A DNA stretch of 64,000 nt. Source: Acidimicrobiales bacterium (GTDB lineage Bacteria; Actinomycetota; Acidimicrobiia; Acidimicrobiales; Aldehydirespiratoraceae). The notes under the pieces were generated by a model that had not been told where the DNA came from, made no database searches, and saw only the letters and a program-made list of their open reading frames with translations. The stretch's first letter is position 1, and the number at the start of each line of letters is the position of its first letter. The DNA is taken from NCBI GenBank assembly GCA_029247365.1, contig JAQWLJ010000064.1, positions 62,001 through 126,000 on the forward strand. Reading direction: 5' to 3'. Positions 28,374 through 36,535 of the stretch are shown in pieces. The translations under genes were made by a program, and so were the position numbers.

Positions 28374-29249
28374 ATGGCCAACGGACACTTCGCGCCGAAC
28401 GCGCCGAGTCACGAGATCGCTGCGTTTCTCCGCTCGAGCGGGTACGCGATCGTCGACGACGCGGCCGATGCCGCCCTGATGGATCGACTCGCGGGCGAGG
28501 TTGCTCCCTACGTCGACGCCTCTACCCCCGGCCGCGACATCTACGACGGGCAACACACCCGACGCACCGGCGCCCTCATCGCCCGCTGTGCCGCGGCACG
28601 TGAGCTCGTGATGCACCCAGTGGTCACCGGTGTCGTTGGCGACTTCCTGAGCCACGCCACCACCCACCAGCTCCACCTCACCCAGCTGATCACCATCGAG
28701 CCCGCCGAGACGAAACAGAAGCCGCACCGCGACCAGATGGCGTTCGACCTCTTCCCGTTCACGGCCGGCTACCACGTGCAGTGCAACGCGATGTGGGCGC
28801 TCACCAACTTCACCGCCGAGAACGGCGCGACCCACCTCGCGCCGGGCACGAGCACGATGGACGACACAGCAGCCGAGCAGATCGCGGAGATCCAGGCCAC
28901 GATGCGCTGCGGTTCGGTGCTGTTCTACGACGGCAAGGTGCTCCATGGTGGTGGTGCAAACACGAGCGACCGACCTCGCCAAGGGGTGAACATCACCTAC
29001 GCCGTCGGCTGGGTTCGCCAGGAAGAGAACCAGTACCTCGCGTCCCCGCCGGAGATCGCTCGGAGCCTCGACGACGACCTCCTCAAGATGATGGGTTATC
29101 AGCAGGGGGCATTTGCCCTCGGCTACGTCGGGGACCGGACCGATCCGCTGGCCGCCCTGCGGGGATCGAGCGAAAAAGTAAAGACCGTCGAGAACTTCCG
29201 GGAGTCGAACGACTCGTTCGAGACCTTCGTCGACGACCTCGACCGGTGA
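28374..29249 (+). CDS. Phytanoyl-CoA dioxygenase (PhyH) family protein
   Basis: This 291-residue Fe(II)/2-oxoglutarate-type oxygenase has iron ligands at H118 and D120 (KPHRDQM) and H191 (LHGGGAN). GSVLFYDG precedes the distal His, and the Arg in DRPRQGVN is the candidate co-substrate anchor. The family hydroxylates, and sometimes demethylates, small molecules and acyl-CoAs. It lies 26 bp after the metallo-beta-lactamase gene and its stop overlaps the next start (ATGA). Association with a formaldehyde detoxification pair suggests an oxidative demethylation (inference). Confidence 0.87.
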   Translation: MANGHFAPNAPSHEIAAFLRSSGYAIVDDAADAALMDRLAGEVAPYVDASTPGRDIYDGQHTRRTGALIARCAAARELVMHPVVTGVVGDFLSHATTHQLHLTQLITIEPAETKQKPHRDQMAFDLFPFTAGYHVQCNAMWALTNFTAENGATHLAPGTSTMDDTAAEQIAEIQATMRCGSVLFYDGKVLHGGGANTSDRPRQGVNITYAVGWVRQEENQYLASPPEIARSLDDDLLKMMGYQQGAFALGYVGDRTDPLAALRGSSEKVKTVENFRESNDSFETFVDDLDR

Positions 29250-30787
29250 TGCACCCGAGCGAACGCCTCTACACCCGTTGGCCTGCGGTTGAGGGCTACT
29301 GCACGCCGCTCAGCGCTGCGGCCGGCAGCCCGATCGAGGTGCGGGCCGCAAGCCGAGCCGAAACGTTCTCTGTCCAAGTCGCCCGGTGGGCTCTCGAGCC
29401 CGAGGTCGTGTGGTCAACGGACGGTCTGCGCGCCGATGACCATCCGATTCCCGAGCGAGCCTGGGAGACGGGATGCGGGTGGCCGGTCACCGTCGAGATC
29501 CCAACCGATGCATCGTGGTCGTCGGGCTTCTACGAGGTCACACTACGCGCTGACGGTATCGACGGGCCGCAGGCCACGAGCCAAGCCTTCTTCGTGCTGC
29601 GACCGACAGCGCCTTGCCATCGTGCCCTCCTGGTACTCGCAACGAACACATACAACGCCTACAACCAGTGGGGCGGTCAGTGTCTTTACAGCGGCGGCAA
29701 CACGATGTCGTTCGAGCGGCCGCTCGAACGCGGCTTCATCCGTCGCCCCGTCGACGAGACCGGCTTCGACGGACGGATCGCGAACATCGAGAATCCGAGC
29801 GACCCGACCCATCAGCGAATGATCGACTATCAGGAGCGTTTCGACATCCCCCTGTGGACCGGCTCGAGCAGCTTCTGGAACTGGGAACGCCGATTCATCG
29901 AGTGGGCCGAACGGGACGGCTTCTCGTTCGACATGGCCATCAACGCCGACGTTGAGAACCCAGCGACGCTCGACGGCTACGACGTAGTGCTCTCGGTCGG
30001 CCACGACGAGTACTGGTCGCGCCCGATGCGCGACACGATCGATGCCTTCGTCGACCACGGTGGCCGTTGGGCGATCTTCTCAGGGGACACCTGCTTTTGG
30101 CAGGTGCGTCTCGATGATCACCAGATGGTGGCGCACAAGGGTCGAGCCCACCTCGACGATCCGGTACGGGGCACCGACCGGCACCAGCTGCTCACGAGCT
30201 GCTGGTGTGATCCATCGATTGGTCATCCCGAAGCGACGACGACCGGGCTCACCTTCAGCCGCGGCGGCTACCACCGGATTGGCCAAGCGGTCGACGACGG
30301 CACGGGCGCCTACGAAGTTCATCGCCCTGATCATTGGGTGTTCGAGGGAACCGACCTCGGGGCTGGCGATCTCCTGGGCGCAGGCCACTTCATCGTCGGC
30401 TACGAGGTCGATGGCTGCATCCTCGACCCTGAGAGCGACCCGCCCCGGCCGACCGGTGAAGACGGCGCACCGCCATCACTGGAGATCCTCGCCACCGCAC
30501 CTGCTCGGCTGATGTCGATCACCGCAATGAGGTGTGAGCCACCACCACTGCTGTGGAACGACACCCGCCCACCCGGAGAGCTTGAGTCAATGGCCCGCTT
30601 GCTGTACGGCGACCTGTCGGCTGAGAACACCGCAAAGCTCGACCTTGGCCACGCAGTCATGGGCATCTTCACTCGCGGAGATGGTGAGGTTTTCAACGCC
30701 GGCACCACCGACTGGTGCTACGGCCTCGATGCCGACCCCCAGACCCAACGGGTCACAGCCAACGTGCTTCGCCGTTTCGGCGTCTGA
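29249..30787 (+). CDS. N,N-dimethylformamidase large-subunit-like protein
   Basis: This 512-residue protein resembles the C-terminal part of the N,N-dimethylformamidase large subunit. NTYNAYNQWGG (about residues 133-143) and SVGHDEYWSRPMRD (about 250-263) are the strongest blocks; the HxE pair there resembles the iron-site His-Glu of that enzyme. It is shorter than the ~760-residue characterised subunit, and no small-subunit gene is seen. Activity on dimethylformamide is therefore uncertain; it may cleave another amide. It overlaps the PhyH stop by 1 bp and ends immediately beside the convergent thiolase-like gene. Confidence 0.75.
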   Translation: MHPSERLYTRWPAVEGYCTPLSAAAGSPIEVRAASRAETFSVQVARWALEPEVVWSTDGLRADDHPIPERAWETGCGWPVTVEIPTDASWSSGFYEVTLRADGIDGPQATSQAFFVLRPTAPCHRALLVLATNTYNAYNQWGGQCLYSGGNTMSFERPLERGFIRRPVDETGFDGRIANIENPSDPTHQRMIDYQERFDIPLWTGSSSFWNWERRFIEWAERDGFSFDMAINADVENPATLDGYDVVLSVGHDEYWSRPMRDTIDAFVDHGGRWAIFSGDTCFWQVRLDDHQMVAHKGRAHLDDPVRGTDRHQLLTSCWCDPSIGHPEATTTGLTFSRGGYHRIGQAVDDGTGAYEVHRPDHWVFEGTDLGAGDLLGAGHFIVGYEVDGCILDPESDPPRPTGEDGAPPSLEILATAPARLMSITAMRCEPPPLLWNDTRPPGELESMARLLYGDLSAENTAKLDLGHAVMGIFTRGDGEVFNAGTTDWCYGLDADPQTQRVTANVLRRFGV

Positions 30788-32230
30788 TCAGATCCTGAAC
30801 TTCAGGCCGTTCACTCGAACCCGAGTACCGATGAGCTCGGATCGGCACGCTTCGGCGGCCGACACTGCGTCGTCGAGTGCCGCGACCGCCCGTTCCCTCG
30901 AGTCGAGGTCGATGATCGCCACGATGCGCTCGCCAACGACCGTGTAGGTGGCGACACTGCCCTCGCCCGACGGATGCTCATCGAGCGCAGCGACGGTGGT
31001 CGCTGCGGTGGCGTCATCGACAAGATCACTGACCATCACGCCACTCGGCGGGGCATCGGTCGACCACAGCGCAAGCCCCGGCTTGGTCAGCAGGCCGCTC
31101 ACCGCCGTAACCAAACCCATCGAGCCGGGGTCGACACGGAGGCGCTCGATCATCGCAACCGTTGCCTGAAAAACAAAATTGTTGAACGGACCGCCGGCGA
31201 ACGCCATACCGCCGGTGATTGTGGCCGATGCCGCAGGATCGAGACCGAGTTCGGCCTGCTGGACGCGAACCGCGGCCGGGAAACAGGAGTAGAGCTCGAC
31301 GTGCTCAACCGTCGAAAGCGGACGGCCACTATGCGACGCAGCAGCCTGCCCAAGGACGGCCATCGCCGGCCAGCGATGGAGGTCGGCGCGTCGCGAAAGG
31401 GAGAGGGAATGCGATGATTCCAGTCCGACGTGCGGGAAGACCCGGCGGTCAGGGTCGACCCCACAGCTGTCAGCCAACTCGGTGGAGGTGATCACGAACG
31501 CAGCAGCCTGATCAACCGCCCACTGGCTGTTGTGCCACTTGTTGTACGGAAAAGCGAGCATGCGGTTGGTATCGCTCGGTTCGCGAATATTTACCGCCGA
31601 CATCGGGGTGGGGAATGCCGCCTTCGGGTTCGTCTGAGCCACCTCGTTGAAGCCGGCCCAGACGGCAGCAATGTCATCGCGGTGTCCATCGAGCGACCAG
31701 CCATTCGCAGCACGCCGCGCACTGTCGATCAGCGCGTATTGCTGCACGGGCATCACCGCCCGGATCTCGACTTCGGGTCGCGCAACGATCTCCCCCTTGG
31801 GGACCACGAGTTCATCGGGCTCGGCGTGCGGTTGGGGCCGATCGAGCGTTGCGTCGGCACGTCGCGCCAGATCGTCGCGCCGCTTCGTCTCGGCCCCGGC
31901 CACCACGACCGCTCGGGCCTCACCACTTCGGACCGCCTCGATCGCTCGTGAAAGAAGTGTTTGCTGCGGAATGCCCACTTGATAGGTGACCGCACGGGCG
32001 TCGGGCCTGCCAATTGCGGCTGCGATGCGCTGGGCGCCGTCGGCCAGCATCGACAGTCCCTGGGTCACCAACACCAGATCGACCATCTCCGAAGGCGTGG
32101 TGCCCGCACCAGCGTTGGCGATCGCACCGATGGCCGCATCGACGAGGAGTTCCTCACAGCCGACCCCGTCGCCTGGGCCTTCCGGCCACTGCTCTGCAGT
32201 CGCAGCGCCGACAAGGACAGGAATGTTCAC
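30788..32230 (-). CDS. Thiolase-like protein without the usual catalytic residues
   Basis: This 480-residue thiolase-fold protein carries an extra C-terminal ~90-residue domain (after about residue 380, including VATYTVVGERIVAIIDLD). The segment that normally holds the nucleophilic Cys reads GIPQQTLLSRAIEAV. The usual catalytic His motif is GGMAFAGGPFNNFVFQ instead of a GHPxGxSG-type sequence. A standard thiolytic reaction is therefore unlikely. It resembles thiolase-like proteins with an added C-terminal domain found in mycobacteria and trypanosomatids (recalled, not checked). The start is GTG, overlapping the flavin reductase stop by 4 bp, so the two are coupled. Confidence 0.75.
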   Translation of the reverse strand: MNIPVLVGAATAEQWPEGPGDGVGCEELLVDAAIGAIANAGAGTTPSEMVDLVLVTQGLSMLADGAQRIAAAIGRPDARAVTYQVGIPQQTLLSRAIEAVRSGEARAVVVAGAETKRRDDLARRADATLDRPQPHAEPDELVVPKGEIVARPEVEIRAVMPVQQYALIDSARRAANGWSLDGHRDDIAAVWAGFNEVAQTNPKAAFPTPMSAVNIREPSDTNRMLAFPYNKWHNSQWAVDQAAAFVITSTELADSCGVDPDRRVFPHVGLESSHSLSLSRRADLHRWPAMAVLGQAAASHSGRPLSTVEHVELYSCFPAAVRVQQAELGLDPAASATITGGMAFAGGPFNNFVFQATVAMIERLRVDPGSMGLVTAVSGLLTKPGLALWSTDAPPSGVMVSDLVDDATAATTVAALDEHPSGEGSVATYTVVGERIVAIIDLDSRERAVAALDDAVSAAEACRSELIGTRVRVNGLKFRI

Positions 32231-32844
32231 GACGGGCGGTCGATTGTGAACAGATCTGTCGCGTTCGAGTACCAGGTGCCCACGTGCCGACCAACTGCCT
32301 TCAGCTCGTCTTGCAGCACGCGCGTGCCGTCAAGCACTCGATCGGCGACATGCATGACGATGATCTCGCCGATTACGAGGCCATTGCCGCCGTCGGGGTT
32401 GCCGACATGAACAATGTCGGTCACCCGGCACTCCATAGTGGCGGTCGCCTCACCGACCCGCATGGGCCGAATCTCCGATGACGGCACCTTCGTCAGGCTT
32501 GCGTGCTCGAACTCGTCCTCATCGGCCGGTAGGGACGCCGCGGTCTCATTCATCGCCTCGACCGTCTCGGCAGTGACGATGTTGATCGTGAACTCGGGCA
32601 CGTCACAGACGTTGTCGAGGCTGTCCTTGCGAATGCCGGCACCGCCGCCTGGCGAGAACGCCGCATGGATTGGATCGCTGCCGACCAGGTTGAAGAACGA
32701 GTAGGGCGCAAGATTGTCGACCCCGTCGGCGGACTGGGTACCGATCCACCCAATCGGCCGAGGCACCACCAAGCCGGATGCGAGCTTGTAGGGCTCAACA
32801 GGTTGGAGGTCGGCAACGCGGAACGTGGTGTGAGGTTCAACCAT
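32227..32844 (-). CDS. Flavin reductase-like FMN-binding protein
   Basis: This 205-residue split-barrel FMN-binding protein of the flavin reductase-like family has the blocks LASGLVVPRPIGWIGT, NLAPYSFFNLVGSDP and ECRVTDIVHVG. It could reduce flavin for an oxygenase or act as an NAD(P)H oxidoreductase. The ATG at 32844 was preferred because upstream residues lack family character. The downstream thiolase-like gene starts inside its stop codon. Confidence 0.85.
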   Translation of the reverse strand: MVEPHTTFRVADLQPVEPYKLASGLVVPRPIGWIGTQSADGVDNLAPYSFFNLVGSDPIHAAFSPGGGAGIRKDSLDNVCDVPEFTINIVTAETVEAMNETAASLPADEDEFEHASLTKVPSSEIRPMRVGEATATMECRVTDIVHVGNPDGGNGLVIGEIIVMHVADRVLDGTRVLQDELKAVGRHVGTWYSNATDLFTIDRPS

Positions 32845-32900
32845 TGGGCGATCTTCGCATGCCTGAGCCTTGGGCTCGCAGCCCAGCACCGACAACAGTC

Positions 32901-34694
32901 TCAGCGCCGAATCAGGTTCTTGACCACGGTGACCGCGGTCTTCGCCACCGATGGGGTGACCGCTCCGGCGATGCGATCAGGCCGGACGGCGTAGGGCCAG
33001 TCAGCGTTGCGTTGCGGAACCCGCTCCGCTCTCGTCTCCGCGAGCAATGTTTTCATGGCGTCGAAGGTGGCCGCCGCATCATCAGATCCGGCCAGGTTGA
33101 CGGCTTCGATCGGGTCATCGTCGAGGTCGTAGAGCTCCCACTGATCGGGGATCGGCTCGGTCCGGTGCGACGCTCCACCAGGACCGCGTGCCGACAAGTG
33201 CCGGACGTAGGGATCGCTCCACGTCGCTGGGTCATCGAACGTCCGCACGATCTTGCAGAGTGTGCCGTCGTGCTCGGCTACGCAGGCCTCGACATTGGTC
33301 GCAGCATGGGCCGGGATCCGGATCTGCATCGGGTAGGCCGGCTCGAGGTTGCCCTGCGCTCGGGCCGCCGCGCTTGCAGAGCCCTCCCCCAGCAAGATGT
33401 TGTCGCGGGTCATCAAATAGACGGGCGCAGCAGCGACATCGTCGCCGTCGCTAACCACACCGCTGAGGTCACGCCCCGGCAGCGGATGGACCTCCGAGTG
33501 CGTGTCGCGGAGCTTGGCCTCGGTATGGGCAACGTCGATTCCGGCAAGGCCAAGCATCGTCGGCAACAAATCGATGTGGCTGGTCGGTGTCGACACCGAA
33601 CGTGCCTCCGTGGCAGAGGCACCGATGCCGGCGACGGTGAACGGTACTCGGACCGCCTCGTCATAGAGCTGGTACCACTTCTGGTGAAGCCCGCCGTGCG
33701 AGCCGAGCATGTCCCCGTGATCGGCACTGAAAACGAGTAGCGCGTTGTTGGCGTTGTCGGTGACCGCTTGCCGCACCCGATCGATCGGGCCATCGACGTC
33801 GTGATGGAAGCGGTAGTACAGCTCTCGGTACTCGTCGCGGTTGTCCGTGTAGGTCTTCTCGACGGCACGGCCGAAGGCGTAACCCGAGTAGTACGCATCG
33901 CGGTAGGCGCTGTGCAGCGCTGGCTTGGTTGCGAGGTCCTCGTCGTCGGTCGGCGACGGCGGGATGGCGGGCGGGGGCGCGACCGAGGGCGGGAAAGGCT
34001 TCCCGCCGCGAAGGAAGAGCGGTGCCAAAACGATGTCGTGCGGGTTGACGAAGCAGCAGATGAGGAGGAACGGCCTCTGTGCATCAGTATCACCAGCCGC
34101 GCGACGGCGATAGCGATCCTCGAGCCACGTGACCACGCGGTCTGCGATCAGCGGATCGCGGATGTAGCCCGAGTTGGCGACGGCGCCACCATGGGGCTCG
34201 GGGCCCACCCAGCCCGAGAAACCGAAAGGCTCGAGCGGATCGGCATCGAGGTACGCCTGCACGTTGTCAGCGAGGACGCGTCCGCCACTCGTGTTGGTCG
34301 GCAGCGGCCGGCCGTTGCGCATGAGGTCGGCGTGGGTGACGTGCCACTTGCCGTCGTAGTGCGTGTCGTAGCCGGCGGCTCGGAACCAGTTGCCCACGGT
34401 GGGCACCTCGCCCTCGCGTAACCAACGCATCTGGACATCGGCGGCGCCCTTTCCGAGTCCGTCAGTTTGGGTCACCCCATGCAGATCGGGGTACTGGCCG
34501 GTCAGCAGCGACGGTCGGCTCGGCACGCACGCTGTCGCTGCCACGTAGTGGCGGCCAAAATCCACGCCGTGGTCGGTGAACCACTTGCGGCCAGGAAGGT
34601 TGGTGCTGCGCCATGCCGTGATCTCATCGTTTTCGTAGCTGGGCGCGGCCCGTTCCTCGTCGGTGAGGATCATGATCAGATCTGGTTGACTCAC
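32901..34694 (-). CDS. Sulfatase family protein
   Basis: This 597-residue member of the formylglycine-dependent sulfatase family has the modification motif CVPSR at residues 56-60, in which the Cys is converted to formylglycine. N-terminal metal ligands are in ILTDEERA, and later ones in FSADHGDMLGSHG. It hydrolyses a sulfate ester or possibly a phosphonate or choline sulfate-like ester. No signal peptide is visible, so it is probably cytoplasmic. The start is GTG, overlapping the upstream SRPBCC stop by 4 bp. No formylglycine-generating enzyme lies in the window. Confidence 0.9.
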   Translation of the reverse strand: MSQPDLIMILTDEERAAPSYENDEITAWRSTNLPGRKWFTDHGVDFGRHYVAATACVPSRPSLLTGQYPDLHGVTQTDGLGKGAADVQMRWLREGEVPTVGNWFRAAGYDTHYDGKWHVTHADLMRNGRPLPTNTSGGRVLADNVQAYLDADPLEPFGFSGWVGPEPHGGAVANSGYIRDPLIADRVVTWLEDRYRRRAAGDTDAQRPFLLICCFVNPHDIVLAPLFLRGGKPFPPSVAPPPAIPPSPTDDEDLATKPALHSAYRDAYYSGYAFGRAVEKTYTDNRDEYRELYYRFHHDVDGPIDRVRQAVTDNANNALLVFSADHGDMLGSHGGLHQKWYQLYDEAVRVPFTVAGIGASATEARSVSTPTSHIDLLPTMLGLAGIDVAHTEAKLRDTHSEVHPLPGRDLSGVVSDGDDVAAAPVYLMTRDNILLGEGSASAAARAQGNLEPAYPMQIRIPAHAATNVEACVAEHDGTLCKIVRTFDDPATWSDPYVRHLSARGPGGASHRTEPIPDQWELYDLDDDPIEAVNLAGSDDAAATFDAMKTLLAETRAERVPQRNADWPYAVRPDRIAGAVTPSVAKTAVTVVKNLIRR

Positions 34695-35134
34695 GTTGTC
34701 TCTCTCACCGCAGCGATCAGGTCTGCCACCAGCGACTCGTTGACCTTGCCAATGCGCCGGGCGATCACAGTGGCGGCGACTTTCATCGGTGGCTTCGGGC
34801 CAGGTTCAACAATGCAGGTCAGCGTGATCGACGTGCCGACACTGGACGGACGCAACTCCCAGCGGTTCTCGACCCGGCTCACGACTGGCGGCAAGCCCAC
34901 AATCTCGTACGCCATCGCCGTGGGCGGGTTCCAGTCGATGACGTTCTCGATGATCACCCCGGCGCTGGTCGCGACCCGACGACTTGCGCTCATACCCGCA
35001 GGAGCCGCAGTCAGCGCGCTCGAGTGATCGATCGAAGAGCTCCAGTCGGCGATCGCGAAGTAGTTGCTGAGCACCGCCCAGGCGCCGTCGAGCGAGATTG
35101 CGGCGTCGATGGACGTGGTGACCGGCTCGGCCAC
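34691..35134 (-). CDS. SRPBCC (START-like) domain protein
   Basis: This ~147-residue protein of the polyketide cyclase/START-like fold begins VTTSIDAAISLDGAWAVLSNYFAIADWSSSID, which matches the family's first strand and helices. It also has the central strand VIDWNPPTAMAYEIVG and a C-terminal helix. It should bind a hydrophobic ligand. The GTG at 35134 lies 1 bp after the GrdB-like stop. The stop overlaps the sulfatase GTG, so the three genes form a tight unit. Confidence 0.75.
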   Translation of the reverse strand: MAEPVTTSIDAAISLDGAWAVLSNYFAIADWSSSIDHSSALTAAPAGMSASRRVATSAGVIIENVIDWNPPTAMAYEIVGLPPVVSRVENRWELRPSSVGTSITLTCIVEPGPKPPMKVAATVIARRIGKVNESLVADLIAAVRETT

Positions 35135-35135
35135 C

Positions 35136-36293
35136 TCAGCGGTGACCCGGCGCCATGTAGAACCAGACCGGGAAGGGGCCCTCGGCGTCCTTGATGGCAG
35201 TTCGAGCAGCCATAACGACCTTGCCCGTCTCGGTCTCCTCATAGAACCAGGCCTCGGCGGCCCGTCCAGCTGGAGGTGGGCCGTCGACGAGTTGCATCGC
35301 CGCTTCCTCGAAGTACGAGCGGATGTCGTGGATCAGCGAGATGGTGTTTCCACCGGGAATGCCGGCCTCGTTCCACGGGGTGCCGTCGGCAATCGACTGC
35401 AGCACCTCGATAGCGTGCTCAATGTCGTCGGGACCGATCGAGCGGCCGACGTCAGTCGCGCTGTGTCGGGCTTCGACCGACCGTCCGTAGGCGTTTCGCA
35501 GACCGCGGATCTCCTGGGCGGCAGCCGACGCGTTGGCGTCGTAGGCCGGCGGAATCGAACAGCTGAGAGGCGTCTCGTCGGACTCGATGACCACGGGATG
35601 GTGAACGAGAACCGGACCGGACTCCTCATCGAGCAGGGCAAACGCTCGGCGAAGCACATCATGCTGAAACTCGGTGTCCTGAGGCTTACCAAGCGGTCGG
35701 CCAAGCGGGAAGTCCCCCCATAGCGCGCGGGGCGGCTCCATGCGTTCGGCCACCGACAGTGTGGAGGCCAAGGTGACGGTGGCGATGCCAGCCTTCTCGA
35801 TGACATGGGCGAGCGCACACACGGTGCGCGTGCAAAGCGGTCAAACGGGGGTGAGGATCACCACGTCGACACCATCGGCCTTCAGTTCGGCAGCCGCCGC
35901 CGGTCCGGAGTCGTGAATGATCGTGGCCACGTCGTCGGGCTGGTTGCCGGCGAAGGCAACGTGTCGGGGGGCCACCGAACCGATAGCGCCCTCGGCGGCC
36001 AACTCCTCAAGACGGTCGATCGGGAACACGACGTTGAGGTCGAGCGCGAAGCCTGTGCGGTCGAAGTTTGGGCTCCAGTGCCCGAGCACCAGGTCGCGGG
36101 CCTCGCGGGCGATCAAGCGGAAGCCAGTGTCGCCTTGTGAAAAGCGCTCGTCGGCCGTGGTGTGGATTGCGGCCGACGTCACAATCGCGACCTTCGACGC
36201 AGAGAGCGGCTTCGGCGTGACCCACGCAGGATCGTCGAACGTGGGGGCGGGGAAGTTGTCCCCGAGGGCTCTCATCGCAACGTCACCGGACAT
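35136..36293 (-). CDS. Probable selenoprotein, GrdB/PrdB-like (glycine/sarcosine/betaine reductase selenoprotein B family), in-frame TGA
   Basis: Two minus-strand frames (ending at 35841 and resuming at 35840) are in the same phase and separated only by a TGA at 35841-35843. Read through, they give a 385-residue protein with residue 151 encoded by TGA. The context is DVVILTPV-U-PLCTRTVCALAHVIEKAG, a UxxC redox motif followed by a family-like block ending WGDFPLGRPLGKP. This matches the selenoprotein B family of reductases, in which Sec lies in a similar place. The N-terminal half has VAIVTSAAIH and a long match to the same family. A 6-bp GC hairpin starts 12 nt after the TGA. The ATG at 36293 is supported by a TATTGT box 6 nt upstream. 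No selA, selB, selD or tRNA-Sec is in the window. Confidence 0.75.
35813..35829 (-). promoter_or_regulatory. Candidate bacterial SECIS hairpin
   Basis: On the minus strand GCGCAC-CGTGT-GTGCGC forms a perfect 6-bp stem with a 5-nt loop. The loop begins 17 nt after the in-frame TGA and has G at its second position. This spacing and loop composition fit known bacterial SECIS rules. An alternative pairing of the same bases (GCACGC with GTGTGC) is possible, and high-GC DNA forms hairpins often. Confidence 0.5.
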
Positions 36294-36299
36294 ACGGGC

Positions 36300-36305
36300 A
36301 CAATA
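36300..36305 (-). promoter_or_regulatory. Candidate -10 box of a leaderless promoter (selenoprotein gene)
   Basis: TATTGT on the minus strand lies 6 nt before the ATG at 36293. The identical hexamer precedes the LysR gene start at 49716. Confidence 0.45.
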
Positions 36306-36325
36306 ACGACTCGTCGGGTTGGCCA

Positions 36326-36535
36326 ATGAATCGTCACGTCACCCTCGTGACCGCCGCTGGCGCTGTCGTCACCGAAGCCCTGGTCGGCGCCGACACGATC
36401 AACCAGATCCGAAAGCTCGTTCAGAGCTGGCTCGAACCACGAGCCTCAATGTCGGCGCGGCGAGCGACGAACGATGCACGGTCAAAGCCACCTCGATCCA
36501 TCCACGACCGGTTGACCTCGCGTTCGACCGTGTAG
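36326..36535 (+). CDS. Short open frame of doubtful status
   Basis: This frame encodes 69 residues beginning MNRHVTLVTAAGAVVTEALV. Its first ~32 codons have the strong G/C third-position bias of real genes here. The second half runs antisense into the 3' end of a crotonase gene, and no family is recognised. It could be a small protein, a decayed gene start, or chance. No clear ribosome binding site is seen. Confidence 0.2.
   Translation: MNRHVTLVTAAGAVVTEALVGADTINQIRKLVQSWLEPRASMSARRATNDARSKPPRSIHDRLTSRSTV

Noticed and set aside
28781-29248. Extension of the dimethylformamidase-like gene back to 28781.
   Set aside because: It would run inside the PhyH gene in another frame. The ATG at 29249 overlaps the PhyH stop in the usual coupled manner.
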